This document shows positions 47,781-59,018 of a DNA stretch of 64,000 nucleotides, piece after piece. The stretch is from Turritopsis dohrnii (Eukaryota; Cnidaria; Hydrozoa; Anthoathecata; Oceaniidae), in the NCBI GenBank assembly GCA_027922465.2, contig BQMF02000113.1, forward strand, positions 62,001 through 126,000. Reading direction: 5' to 3'. The notes under the pieces are model-generated. The model did no database searches and had not been told where the DNA came from. It saw nothing but the letters and a program-made list of their open reading frames with translations. The first letter of the stretch is position 1. The number at the start of each line of letters is the position of its first letter. Position numbers and translations under genes: made by a program.

Positions 47781-50700
47781 CTAAGAGGCGATACTACTGC
47801 TACTGCAACGACTGATTTCATAAGTTGCTCGTTCAATCAACAGCTCCGTTGGAGAAAAACTCGTATCATTGTTCATAATCAGAAGCTTCGCGATCTATAA
47901 AAGTAAGCAAAGTTAAAATGAATACGGTACTGTATATAAAACATAAAAGTAATTAAGAAACAAATCGTACTTCTGGATAGAGCAATGAACGGTAAACATC
48001 ATTGACGTGTTCCACATTGTATTTCCGCATAATAATGGAAGAGATTTCGTGATCACTAGAAACGTCTTTCACGAAAGATACAAATGTATTTCTCTAAACA
48101 TAAACGTCAATGAAATCAACCTGCAGAAAACTTTGCGGATATTAGACTATTACAAAAAATCAATATCACGATCATTGCACAAATTCTCCTAATTCATTAG
48201 CAATTACCGATAATTCTGGTGTGTATTCTTCGTAGAATCTGTTGATTTCTATTAGTTGCTGGTTTTGATCATTGGCTAATTTCTTTGCAAAAGCCTCAAT
48301 TCTTGGTGACAAGCTCCGAGATGTCAGGATGTTCACTATCCAGATCTGAATTTTATTAGGAAAACAACAATATGCATGGAAACCAAAGCAAAGTTATTTC
48401 TAAATAAGTATATAAAATTATTATATGTAGCTACAAATTAGGCCGTACTTTCATTTGTTCCTTAAAGAAGTTTAGTCGTCGTTTAACTTTTTCCTCGTTG
48501 TAGAGCCAATACAACCTATAAAATATCATAATTTTATAACAAGGACAAATTTACGCTATTTTCTATGACTTTTCTCTATTCATTTCTCTTTTTCTATTTT
48601 CTCTTAACATAACGTTACATGCTAAGTAACACTTTTCACGTTGGTTTTTCCCTACCACTGAGTCTGTTATAAAAAAGGTCTCGCTGACACGAAAAAATAA
48701 AATTGGTTCAACTAGGTTTTTATTATGTTTTTCCGATTCTTCAGGTCTTATATTTTCAGAAAAACATAGCTTTTTGATGACTGTGTCTCAAAATTTTAAA
48801 AAATCGAGACTTTACTTAATGCTGCTAACAAATTTGTTTTGTCGGACGGAATTTTTTCTATTTAAGTTTATGGATCTTTAAAAGATCACATAGATTTTGC
48901 TAAGGTTTTGTTTTATGACAATTCAAAGCTTATAAAACAACTTAATTGGAAAAGTAAGGCATGAAACCTTCCCGCAAAGAATTATGGTTCAAAAAATCGT
49001 TTAGTCAGAGCTCCCTATTTTTTTTCCGTCCGACAATAAAGTCGAATCAAAAAAGTTCTTCTAAAGGACAACTACCAAATGTTTATGTTGCTAAAGTATC
49101 GATGTATATAAGAAAGATTATCATTTTAACTTGAAATACCTAATGTTGGTTTGTAATTGTCTGGAATTGCGATTTATTTTGAATGATTCCGTCCGACAAA
49201 AATAGACGAAAACTTTCTTCACCTCCAACCACCTCCAGAACATCAAAAAAAGTTCTTATTTCTTTCTCCTAAACTCTTACCAACTTACTTATAGAAAGTC
49301 TAACGATAATCCCCCTCCTGGAGTATTGCCCCGCGGGAAATTGTCCCCGGAGCATTCGAATTCACATAATGGTATTCTTATGGCGAAGATGTTGTCATTT
49401 GTGGTCATGAATTATCCAATATACCTGACGAAAATCACTGTGCTTTGTGTTTGGGGGAATACATACAATGTAAAGATGAAGAATGTATGCAATGCCCTGG
49501 TTTATGTCAGCAATGGTTTCAGGGACATTGTTTCTTTGAGTAAATTTACAACTTGAAGTATTTTTTCTGTTGTATTTGATGTTCCCTTTGATTTATTCAC
49601 TTTTTGTCGGACGGAAATTTCGAGTGATATTAGTTAAATTATAGCTTTTCCTGGTTTCCTGGCAGTATAAAACTAGAATGTCTTTTGTATTTACCGCTAG
49701 ATGCAAATAGCTAATGACCTTTTGCTTTTCATCTTTCAAAACGTATGATAATTAAAGGTTTTACCAGTTTTTCTGCATTTTATTGTCGGACGGAAGTTGA
49801 TTAAATGGCGCATTAATATCTTGTAATTTAAAAATTGGCCTCTTATATCATGGTGGTAAGTTGGAGACACTCTCTAGAAATAAGAATTAGGTCATTTTTT
49901 CCAAAAAAATCTTTATACATTTATGAGCCAACATCGCTTCCGTCCGACAATTCCGTCCGACAAAACTTCCATTAGGGTGATTTTCGGCTCATATCGTTAG
50001 GTGTTTATCATGTACATGTTAAAAACTTTGTTTACATCGTTTAGTATATACAGTTATTATTTAAGGCATATCTCGTATGGAACTTCATGTTATTTTCGAT
50101 AGAATAGCTAAAAAACCTTTAGTTTTGTCCAATCTCAATTTCTATCGATTCCGTCCGACAATTTACTTTTCCTTGTGATATTATAAAAGAAAAAACTTTT
50201 TCGATCTCATTCTTAATTGTTTTGGAAGAAGTTAGGTCCATACCAGCTAATCAACACAAAATAGCACAATTGTTCCTCTAAAGTTTTTTGTGAGCGGTTA
50301 AAGTATCGATTTTCCGTCCGACAATTAACTGAATAAAAAAACAGACCCCACTATTAAAAATCCTTCAATGGAAAGCCGTGCTCTTACTTCTCTTTCATGA
50401 AATTTGTTTCTGCACATCGGCAATTATTCTTCCCACCGACACAAAATGCATGGTATGTCAATCGGCAAGAAGGACAAAATATTGTCAAAGGGTCTGTTGA
50501 AACAGTGGAACACCATCTGTTATAGAGACATGGGCTTTTGTCATCCATTTCATCGGTTGGGCTCAATAATACCGTAACAACATCGTGGTGGAGGATGTGC
50601 ACTCTATCACTTCTGTTTCCCGATTCCAAGTAAATGGTTTCATCGTCTTCGATATGAATGACAAAGTCGGCACCAAGCGTGAAATGAAGGCCCAGCATAT

Positions 50701-51435
50701 CCAATATATCTTTAATAAATAAATAAGAACAGAGTAAAAGAAATTTTCAAAAAAGCTTTTTTAATTTTGTTGCCGGTTACTTGTAAAGGAATAACACAAA
50801 GCTTGTACATTAGTTTCTCAAAAAGGAACTGATAACTAAATAGTCATTGCTTTGCAGAGAAGCAGTTCTTTTCTCATAATTAATCATTATGTCAAATAGT
50901 GAAAAAAGTAAATTTACTGGTGAATGCCAATCAAAGATAATAGCCGGGAAACTGGCCTTAGCATTTGTATTCTTACTACATCTCAATAAGTAACATTTTT
51001 AAAGTAAACCTTAGATTTTAGGCAGTATTTACCATACAATTCAAAATTAATTTTTCTTTTACATAATCACTTTCATTAAAAAGTAATAAAATTGGTACCT
51101 ATATCCTCCACCACAGAACGTAACACCAAATCTTCAATATTTTCCTCCGTAGCAACACCTCTGCTTTGAATAAACGTTTTACTCAAACCACAGCCCCCTT
51201 CATTTCTCTATTAGTAAACATTTCTCTATTAGTGAATAAAGTCAATGTTTGAGAAATACGGAACTTAGAAGTTTCAATTTTCATAAAAAACACTAGCATT
51301 CTAAGATGCTTCGGAAATTAACTTCTTTATTTTGAATGTTTTATATATATTCAGATGATCAACTTTGGGTTGTAATTTACTTACAATTTCTTCTAATTCA
51401 TCAAAATGCTCCACAATTCCAATTACAGCAAGAAC
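47781..51435 (-). CDS. Unrecognised multi-exon gene with a Cys/His-rich zinc segment
   Basis: Six minus-strand exons join in phase: 51435-51385, 51207-51099, 50709-50388, 48515-48449, 48345-48208 and 47894-47781, ending in TAG. The first exon shown starts in frame without an ATG, so the 5' end is missing from this model. The largest exon encodes an acidic N-terminal half (IEDDETIYLE) and then WCSTVSTDPLTIFCPSC..HAFC...CRC, a Cys/His pattern like a PHD or related zinc finger. The next exons encode a charged helix (YNEEKVKRRLNFFKEQ), RIEAFAKKLANDQNQQ and a short Ser-rich end. About 267 residues in all. No stop interrupts six exons, so it is likely a working gene. It lies just downstream of, and on the same strand as, the gene at 51656-53709. 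The 1.87 kb third intron shown holds a motif array (48837-50325). Confidence 0.65.
48837..50325. repeat. Spaced array of a TTCCGTCCGACAA motif
   Basis: Nine copies of TCCGTCCGACAA or its inverse, at about 48840, 49022, 49190, 49607, 49785, 49941, 49953, 50151 and 50313. The first, fourth and fifth read TTGTCGGACGGAA and the rest TTCCGTCCGACAA. Most gaps are 160-200 bases, with one of about 417. The motif was not noticed elsewhere in the window. Confidence 0.85.
49370..49543 (+). other. Open Cys-rich segment, possible exon
   Basis: A 57-codon open frame ending in TAA encodes ENHCALCLGEYIQC and then CMQCPGLCQQWFQGHC. The pairs C-x2-C, C-x4-C-x2-C-x3-C and a final H-C suggest a PHD/RING-like zinc fold. 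It runs on the opposite strand to the gene whose intron contains it. No ATG and no confirmed splice borders. Confidence 0.4.
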
Positions 51436-51655
51436 CTTTAAAAATCTTCAATCAATGCAAGAAAAAGTGAACGCTGATGAAAGAGGTCCTAGAAATCGGT
51501 GTTCTGTCTGGATCGGCAAAGGTTCTTGTGATTTTAGGGTTAATGGTACATGTTTTCTTAAGCTAAAGCAAGGATAATAATGAATGCCAATTTGAAGCTA
51601 CCACTGCTGTAAGGAAAAGCAAGAATTAATATAAGGTATTGAAAAAAATTATTAG

Positions 51656-53709
51656 TTACTGTAAAGATATTTCATCTGGCTTGATAGTGCGTAAATAACT
51701 GTGGCTTTTAATAAAAGTTATGGCCAGTTTCAGTGTTTCTTTAATATCTGCAGCAGTTTCTTTTAATTCACTGAGATCACCAGAAAGTTTTAAGTTCTGA
51801 AGCATTTCATCTGATTGTGCATTTACATATTCCTGAAAAGTAGATCTTAAAAATCTTCCTTTGTAACCAATAATCATGCAAACTGCATGTGATGGTAGAA
51901 AAAGGAGACTAAACATACCAATTCCATTAACCCTTGAGAATCCATGAAGTGTTTTAAAACCAAATCAAGTTCATTCACATTTGGGCGATTGGATTTATTG
52001 TTGGGAGACCGAAACAAAATATTCTCAGGCCACCATGGTGGCCTATTGTCAATGTTCCAACTCACTTTTCCATTATCTATATTGAGAACAATCATTATGA
52101 TAGTAATCAGGGCAATAGAGTTTATTAAATTTGTTTAATTTATGCTTTTTAAAATGTATAACATTGGCCACATATACATGCATGCTATTCTGTGTGCTTT
52201 AATCTAAAACATTATATCACAGATGTAAAAATAATATCACACATCTTCAATACAATACAATATAAATAAAATAAAATACAATACAAAATTGGTGACGTAC
52301 TATGCCATTTTACAATTTTTATAAGGTAGTCTCTCTTTAAAAGGGCATTCATGGACAACCAATCTTCTGGTATCTCAATACTGTCCTCTTCACTTTGTAA
52401 GTTTTGTTCTAAACCAAGTCATTCAAGAAATTGGAATCACTGATCATCAACTAAATATATTCACCAATATAATTATACAACACCTTCAAATGCTAGATGA
52501 TAGCCAATACAAACCTTGTGTGCTAACTTGCTCTTGTGACAAATATTCTTTAAAAATATCCTGTACACGCTGGTCTTGAATAAATCGATTTATAGCTGGA
52601 TTGGAAGCTAGCAAAAAGATTGATGTAAATACATTTCCTTCTTAAGTCCACATACCTGACACATTGCAAAATTAATGCTATAACACCAAAGAACTAAAAA
52701 ACAGATCATTAAGCTCTTTTCATAAAACTTCTAACATACCATAACCTATTATTGATCCACCAGAAAAAGCCATAAATGCAGCAGGCATTTTACATCTTGC
52801 ATAAACATTTTTTAGCTAAAAATCCAATGTAAAAATAATTATTTAAAAGTCACAAAAACATACTGTGACAGAGGAAGGTGCATAAGCAATGCATCAAAAT
52901 AATTATTAAACAATACAAACAATAATTATGTGTTATCCTATATTTGGAGCTTACACTTCTCTCCCAACTTTTTATTGTTCTTTCTTCATATCTCTTTCTC
53001 AAAGCGTGAGAACTGATAAAATCTGTCTAAAATAAAACAGAAAAGGAAAGTCCTACACGCTTTTCTTTTTATAAGAACAATTTTATAAGAACACGAGCCT
53101 CAGATTTGGCCAAAAAATAAGAACAAAATAAGAACAACCTGAGGCTCAAATCATTGTTCCAAAAATTAAGAACAGTGTGAGCCTCAATTTTCTTGTAGAA
53201 TAAGAACAATTCATGATGTGAATTCTCTCACTGGTAAATGGTTAAGAAGTTTTGTTATTTTTTCACCTTCAATAAATGTGCAAATGAGTTATTATACCGA
53301 ACTGCAACCATCTTTTTTATCAGTTGCTTTAAAAAAGATTTATTCTTATTTTGCTGGAAGTTCCATAAATAAGAACAAAATAAGGCTGAAATTTGAAACT
53401 GTGTTCTAAAAGATAAGAACAAAATAAGAACAATTCAGGCTGAAAAAGGCTAAAAAAATAAGAACAGCCAGCCTCAGGTCAGATTTTAATGGTTCTTATA
53501 AAAAAAAAAGCGTGCAAATTTTAAAATATATATTTTTATAGCTTTTTGTATAATGAACATTCCTCTGAAAATCTTTTTGATACTTACATTAAGTAGAGTT
53601 AAACCTTATAGATTATGCATTTCAAACAATGCCAGTTTGGTACAATACTTACACTTTTTCTAAACTTTCCATGACGACCTTGACGCTTTACATTTCCATG
53701 TTCAGCCAT
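51656..53709 (-). CDS. Unrecognised seven-exon gene, 246 residues, intact
   Basis: Exons on the minus strand: 53709-53653 (ATG at 53709), 53026-52955, 52815-52740, 52607-52515, 52408-52301, 52076-51919 and 51832-51656 (TAA). Every junction has GT..AG borders and matching phase; the sum is 741 bases. The product starts MAEHGNVKRQGRHGKFRKS, has a charged helix (RKRYEERTIKSWERS), then CKMPAAFMAFSGGSII, a segment RFIQDQRVQDIFKEY, a Trp/Pro-rich motif NIDNRPPWWPENILFRSP, and a helical C-terminus. No signal peptide or membrane segment. I do not recognise the family; RPPWWPENILF-type motifs occur in proteins of unknown function in invertebrate genomes. It is the cleanest gene model in this part of the window. 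A TIR element sits in its first intron. Confidence 0.75.
53056..53514. mobile_element. TIR element with AAGAACA repeats in intron 1 of the 246-residue gene
   Basis: Inverted ends CACGCTTTTYTTTTTATAAG at 53056 and 53514. The interior repeats AAATAAGAACA about nine times together with GCCTCA/TGAGGC pieces. Confidence 0.7.
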
Positions 53710-54185
53710 TTCCAATGTATAATACAAAACTATATAGTTATTGAATAGGAGTAATTGACCAGATTACCTCAAGTCAGCAAAATGAAAAAACCCTTCAGCA
53801 TAACAGTGTATATCACACATACAAAAAAATATGATAACAGTTTAGTTAAAAGCATTTCCAATGACAGAAATTATCATGTACAATAAACCCTCATATTTAT
53901 AACAAACATCTTCCCCACATAGAAATTTTAAAATCCCTACAACCTTTTTAAACTTGGTTTGGCATAATAATTTTGACACTATTAAAAAACTCTCTTTGAA
54001 CTCTTTCATAACATTTATAATGTTTAAATGCCAAACACCAATTTTCAGCAGAAAATTATGTGCTACCGACTTTGTCAATAAATAATCTCCCAAACAATTT
54101 TGTTGTACAATATGCAATAATTCCTTGAATTTTGTATTCCACTGTTACAACTTCCATGATGTAAGCAAAGGAATTCCCTAGCTAT

Positions 54186-54227
<42 letters not shown>

Positions 54228-54616
54228 AACTTTTTACATATACCTTACGTAACTTTTTATTTCTCACTTTGGAAATGTTTAGTTGGGTGGGGTTGTCAAT
54301 AAACAGGAGAGGTTGACATTTTGTAAAAAAATCACAAATTGGAGCGGTGTTAATAAATGGGAATGGGTGGTCAAATTTTCGGAAAACTGCAAATAGACCC
54401 CCTTACAATTAGCTTCCCAAGAGTACGGCATTCATAATCTTTTTCTATAATATATAGAAAAAATGAACCATTCATTACATAAATGCCCTTGAATTTTGTT
54501 ACTGTTATAAGGTAGATACAGTATTATATATGTTATAAACAGAAACATATCACCATAAAAGATCACAAGGAAAACTTCCCGAACAAGATTTCACGTCACC
54601 CAACAGAAAGTGAAAT
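53710..54616. other. Spacer with a long poly-G tract
   Basis: Apart from the tract of 41 G at 54186-54226 I see no gene or element border. An 91-residue minus-strand open frame (53842-54117) has no recognised feature. Confidence 0.4.
54186..54226. repeat. Poly-G tract
   Basis: Forty-one G in a row; the length may be unreliable in the assembly. Confidence 0.8.
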
Positions 54617-55777
54617 TTGAGAAATCAGCAAGCATACAGTATTCTTGACAAAATTAATAGGAACGTATTAGAAAAATTTGGAGTTAATCAATGGAAAAAT
54701 AGAAGATTTGTTTTGGATTGGTTTCACAGTTTGAAGAACAAAGACAAATGTTCCTTTACAAATGTTCGATATCCACCCACCTACCCATCAGAAAAACTTT
54801 TCAATGAGGCTTTGAATTTTGCTAAATCCTCTTACAAAATATCAAAAGATGAAATCTTTATTATATGCAAGCAAGTAAAACTTTACTATTTCACAAAGCG
54901 CACCTCAGGGTCAAGAAAGAAAGAAATGAAGACTTTGATGTGCCAATGGGCTGCTATGAGGGTGCTGGAGTTTGTGAACTTGTTGCCACATGAAACTCTC
55001 CACTATATTTGCCTGTACAGAGATGATGGTATTGGTGTTTTCAGGAACATTACAGCACAAAACCAAGAAAGAATAAAGAAAAAAATAGTTCAGACTTTCA
55101 AAAACTGTGGGTTATCGATAACTACTCTCAAGTGAAATTAACTTGAGAATAGTCAATTACCTGGATGTTCAACTTGACCTAAAGTTGGGTAAACATCGTC
55201 CTTACAGAAAATCAAATAATGATTCAATATATCCACAAGTCATCAAGTAACTAAATCTATTTCGAAAAGACAATGTAAAATTTCTTCAAACGAAGACATA
55301 AAGAATCTGTTACAACTTATGAACACGCCCTTCAGGAAAGTGGTTTTGTAGAAAAGCTAGTGTATTCCAATGTGCATCTTCAATAATGATAGTCACAGCA
55401 ATTGAAAGAGAAAATTTATTCGGTACAACCCTCCTTTTTCCTTAAACATGAAAACCAACATTGGAAAAGTATATATATATTTTTTAAACTGTTAAATAAA
55501 CATTTTCCGAATAGCCAATTACACAAGATTTTCAACAAAAATAGCATCAAGTTTAGCTACAGTAGTATTTATGAGAAATATGCCAGCAACCATATCAGTA
55601 CACAACAAAAGAGTTTTGAATAAAACATTTACACAAGAAAAGTTATGTAACTTTAAAAAGAAAGATGAATGTGGACAGTGGACACGGGGGAATAAAATGT
55701 CTCACTGAGAAAATATACAAAGCAGAAGTTATGAATAACACTGATAATGAAAAGAAAAAATATATATATATATATAT

Positions 55778-57098
55778 ACATGAAAGTAATGAGACTTGTT
55801 ATTTTCAAAACTAATAGTTTCATGCTCTCGCAATCGTCAGTTGAAAATAATAATACAAAAACGGTTATATTACAATTATAAGGCTTCATATACAATGCAT
55901 TGGCATCTTTTCATTTGACGTCATTACGTCAGTCTTTCGTGTCGAAGCGGGCAAGTGTATATTTGTTTATGTGACGGCATTTCGAAATTAGTTCGGACCT
56001 GCTGTTGATGATGTTGTCTTTCTGGGTTGCAATTTCTAATTTTTCGCCTAAGCAAAGGTTGCATCGTGTGTTAATATTGTTGTCTATGGACTTACATGTT
56101 CTTATGATTTTCCAACTGATTTTGGGTTGGCGGTTTTCATTTTTTAGTTTCCAGAAAGCTTTGGAAAGTTCTGTTTCGTTTTTGTAGCGTTCATTGTTGA
56201 AAGATTTTTTGTGGTTGGCGTATCGCTTTTTGAAGGTGGTTTCTGCTAATCCTATGTATAGCATAGGTTTGTCATTACTGTTGTTGGTTGTCATCTTCGC
56301 TTGGTAAACGGTGTTTTCTGTCAAGCAGTTTCCTTGTAGTGGGCATAGTTCTTTCTGAACACAGTTGCAAGTTCGTTTGGTAGTTTCATTTTGGGCCTTG
56401 AGTATGGTCTTGTTATGATTGTCGATGATACTTTTTATGTTTTTGGTGCAGCTGTAACTCACTTTTACGGTGTTTCTGTTGAACAATTTGCGGTATTTAT
56501 GGTTTGTTGGGAAGTGTCTGTCAATCAGGTTTAAAAATCGTTGTGCAATTTTGGTGGAAACATTTTTGCTGTATGGTGGATTGAACCATATGATTTTTCT
56601 TTTTCTGTTGTTTTTTGTTCTTTCGTTGGTGTTTTGGTATTTTAATGTTGTTTGGTATCCTGAATCATTGAGTGCTTTTTCGTAAGTCGTTTTTGCGTTA
56701 TTAAAGATTTGTTCGTTGGAGGAGTGTTCTGATAGTCGTTTTTCTATTGTTCTGGGTATTTGCCGGATAATGTTAGGTGGGTGGTTAGATTGGGTGTTTA
56801 CATATTGGATATTGGCGTCGGGCTTGTGGTATGGTTTGTAAGATCCATCTTTTAGGTTCAATGTTATGTCAAGGTAGTCTACTATTTTTTTATTGCATTC
56901 GATTACAATTTCGAGATGGTGGTCATTGAAGATTTTTTGTAGGTTCTTTTTAATTCTTTCTGATTCTGGACCGCTAACGTTTTTGAATACTGCTAATCCG
57001 TCGTCACGATATAAACCAATATTTTCTTTATTGTAATGTTGTCCGATCTGATTTTGTAGAAATATTCCAACGAGTTCACATACCTCTGCGCCGTCGTA
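55778..57098 (-). mobile_element. Young Penelope-like copy, left (minus-strand) arm
   Basis: It encodes on the minus strand the end of a reverse transcriptase with GLYRDDGLAVFKN (about 57030-56990), then an open frame (56861-55929 from its first ATG) with a linker, a Cys-rich segment (CNCVQKELCPLQGNC) and a GIY-YIG endonuclease (MLYIGLAETTFKKRYANHKKSF...). The 5' part of the reverse transcriptase is missing. The frame that remains has no stop until after the endonuclease. Confidence 0.85.
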
Positions 57099-58277
57099 GA
57101 ATTAAAAAGAACCTACAAAAAATCTTCAATGACCACCATCTCGAAATTGTAATCGAATGCAATAAAAAAATAGTAGACTACCTTGACATAACATTGAACC
57201 TAAAAGATGGATCTTACAAACCATACCACAAGCCCGACGCCAATATCCAATATGTAAACACCCAATCTAACCACCCACCTAACATTATCCGGCAAATACC
57301 CAGAACAATAGAAAAACGACTATCAGAACACTCCTCCAACGAACAAATCTTTAATAACGCAAAAACGACTTACGAAAAAGCACTCAATGATTCAGGATAC
57401 CAAACAACATTAAAATACCAAAACACCAACGAAAGAACAAAAAACAACAGAAAAAGAAAAATCATATGGTTCAATCCACCATACAGCAAAAATGTTTCCA
57501 CCAAAATTGCACAACGATTTTTAAACCTGATTGACAGACACTTCCCAACAAACCATAAATACCGCAAATTGTTCAACAGAAACACCGTAAAAGTGAGTTA
57601 CAGCTGCACCAAAAACATAAAAAGTATCATCGACAATCATAACAAGACCATACTCAAGGCCCAAAATGAAACTACCAAACGAACTTGCAACTGTGTTCAG
57701 AAAGAACTATGCCCACTACAAGGAAACTGCTTGACAGAAAACACCGTTTACCAAGCGAAGATGACAACCAACAACAGTAATGACAAACCTATGCTATACA
57801 TAGGATTAGCAGAAACCACCTTCAAAAAGCGATACGCCAACCACAAAAAATCTTTCAACAATGAACGCTACAAAAACGAAACAGAACTTTCCAAAGCTTT
57901 CTGGAAACTAAAAAATGAAAACCGCCAACCCAAAATCAGTTGGAAAATCATAAGAACATGTAAGTCCATAGACAACAATATTAACACACGATGCAACCTT
58001 TGCTTAGGCGAAAAATTAGAAATTGCAACCCAGAAAGACAACATCATCAACAGCAGGTCCGAACTAATTTCGAAATGCCGTCACATAAACAAATATACAC
58101 TTGCCCGCTTCGACACGAAAGACTGACGTAATGACGTCAAATGAAAAGATGCCAACGCATTGTATATGAAGCCTTATAATTGTAATATAACCGTTTTTGT
58201 ATTATTATTTTCAACTGACGATTGCGAGAGCATGAAACTATTAGTTTTGAAAATAACAAGTCTCATTACTTTCATGT
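57099..58277 (+). mobile_element. Young Penelope-like copy, right (plus-strand) arm
   Basis: Nearly identical to the left arm but inverted, encoding the same 310-residue open frame (57194-58126). It starts just downstream of the YRDDG motif, so it is more strongly 5'-truncated than the left arm. The endonuclease would nick DNA for target-primed insertion in an intact element. Confidence 0.85.
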
Positions 58278-59018
58278 AATCCGCTCTACCGCGTGTATCG
58301 AGCACTCTGCTGAATAAGAGATATCGAAAAGAAGATATATATATATATATATATATTGGCCTGGCAGAAACAGTGTTTAAGAGACGATACAGTAACCATT
58401 TGAAATCTTTTAAACACAAAAAATATTCAAAAGAGACTGAACTATCTATGTTATGTTTGGGAATTGAAAGAGAGCAACAAGAAACCCACTCACTGTGAAT
58501 TGGACAATTACGAAGTCATTCAAAAACCATTGAAATTCAAACAGATGCATCCTTTGTTTAAGTGAAAAGTTATTCATAGTAAAGAACTTAGATGACACCG
58601 GCTTGTTAAATAAAAGAAGCAAATATATCTCAATGTATATAAAAATATTGTGATTGATTATATCTGTGTTTTCTATGTTTTCTCAATGTATATAGCTAAA
58701 TGTATATCTCCCATTCACAGAGAAAACTTTTGCACAAAAAATCATTGAAGTTTCTGATAATCAAACAAACTTCACAAAAATAGATTCTCAAGTGCTATGT
58801 GTATTATTTAAGAAGTTTTATGTTACAGATAACCAAGTATATATATAAGCAGATTGTGTTCAAGAAAATGAGTTGATGATGAATATAGAATAATGTTTAT
58901 AAACATTTTCTTCGTGAAATTGTGAAACGTTTTGGAAATACTCGCACTCTTTTCCTCAAAGATGAACAAAATTAATGTAAGATATATATACATTACATCA
59001 GAAAAAGGATAAACTAAG

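Larger units (their letters stand above)
55778..58277. repeat. Near-perfect palindrome, 1179-bp arms with a 142-bp spacer
   Basis: Arms 55778-56956 and 57099-58277 are inverted copies; the only difference I noticed is one transition near 55900/58157. The centre is at 57027.5. The spacer (56957-57098) is the continuation of the left arm into the reverse-transcriptase YRDDG region. (AT)n runs flank both outer ends (about 55758-55775 and 58336-58355). Confidence 0.9.
54617..58640 (+). mobile_element. Old Penelope-like element, broken and split
   Basis: Plus-strand pieces in order: a reverse-transcriptase part (54617-55135) ending with CLYRDDGIGVFRN, where YRDDG is the catalytic motif of Penelope-like enzymes; a thumb/linker part (55402-55623) with LLNKHFPNSQLHKIFNKN; a Cys-rich part around 55625-55710; and, after the young insertion, IGLAETVFKRRYSNHLKSF (from about 58365), the GIY-YIG endonuclease. 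Several stops and frameshifts break it. The insertion at 55778-58277 lies within the codons of the YIG motif. Confidence 0.75.

Noticed and set aside
48007..48192. Plus-strand 61-residue frame
   Set aside because: It lies in an intron of the minus-strand gene, ends just before one of its exons and has no family features.
55402..55623. Independent small gene
   Set aside because: Its wording (LLNKHFPNSQLHKIFNKN) matches the linker of the Penelope-like protein, so it is part of the broken old element.
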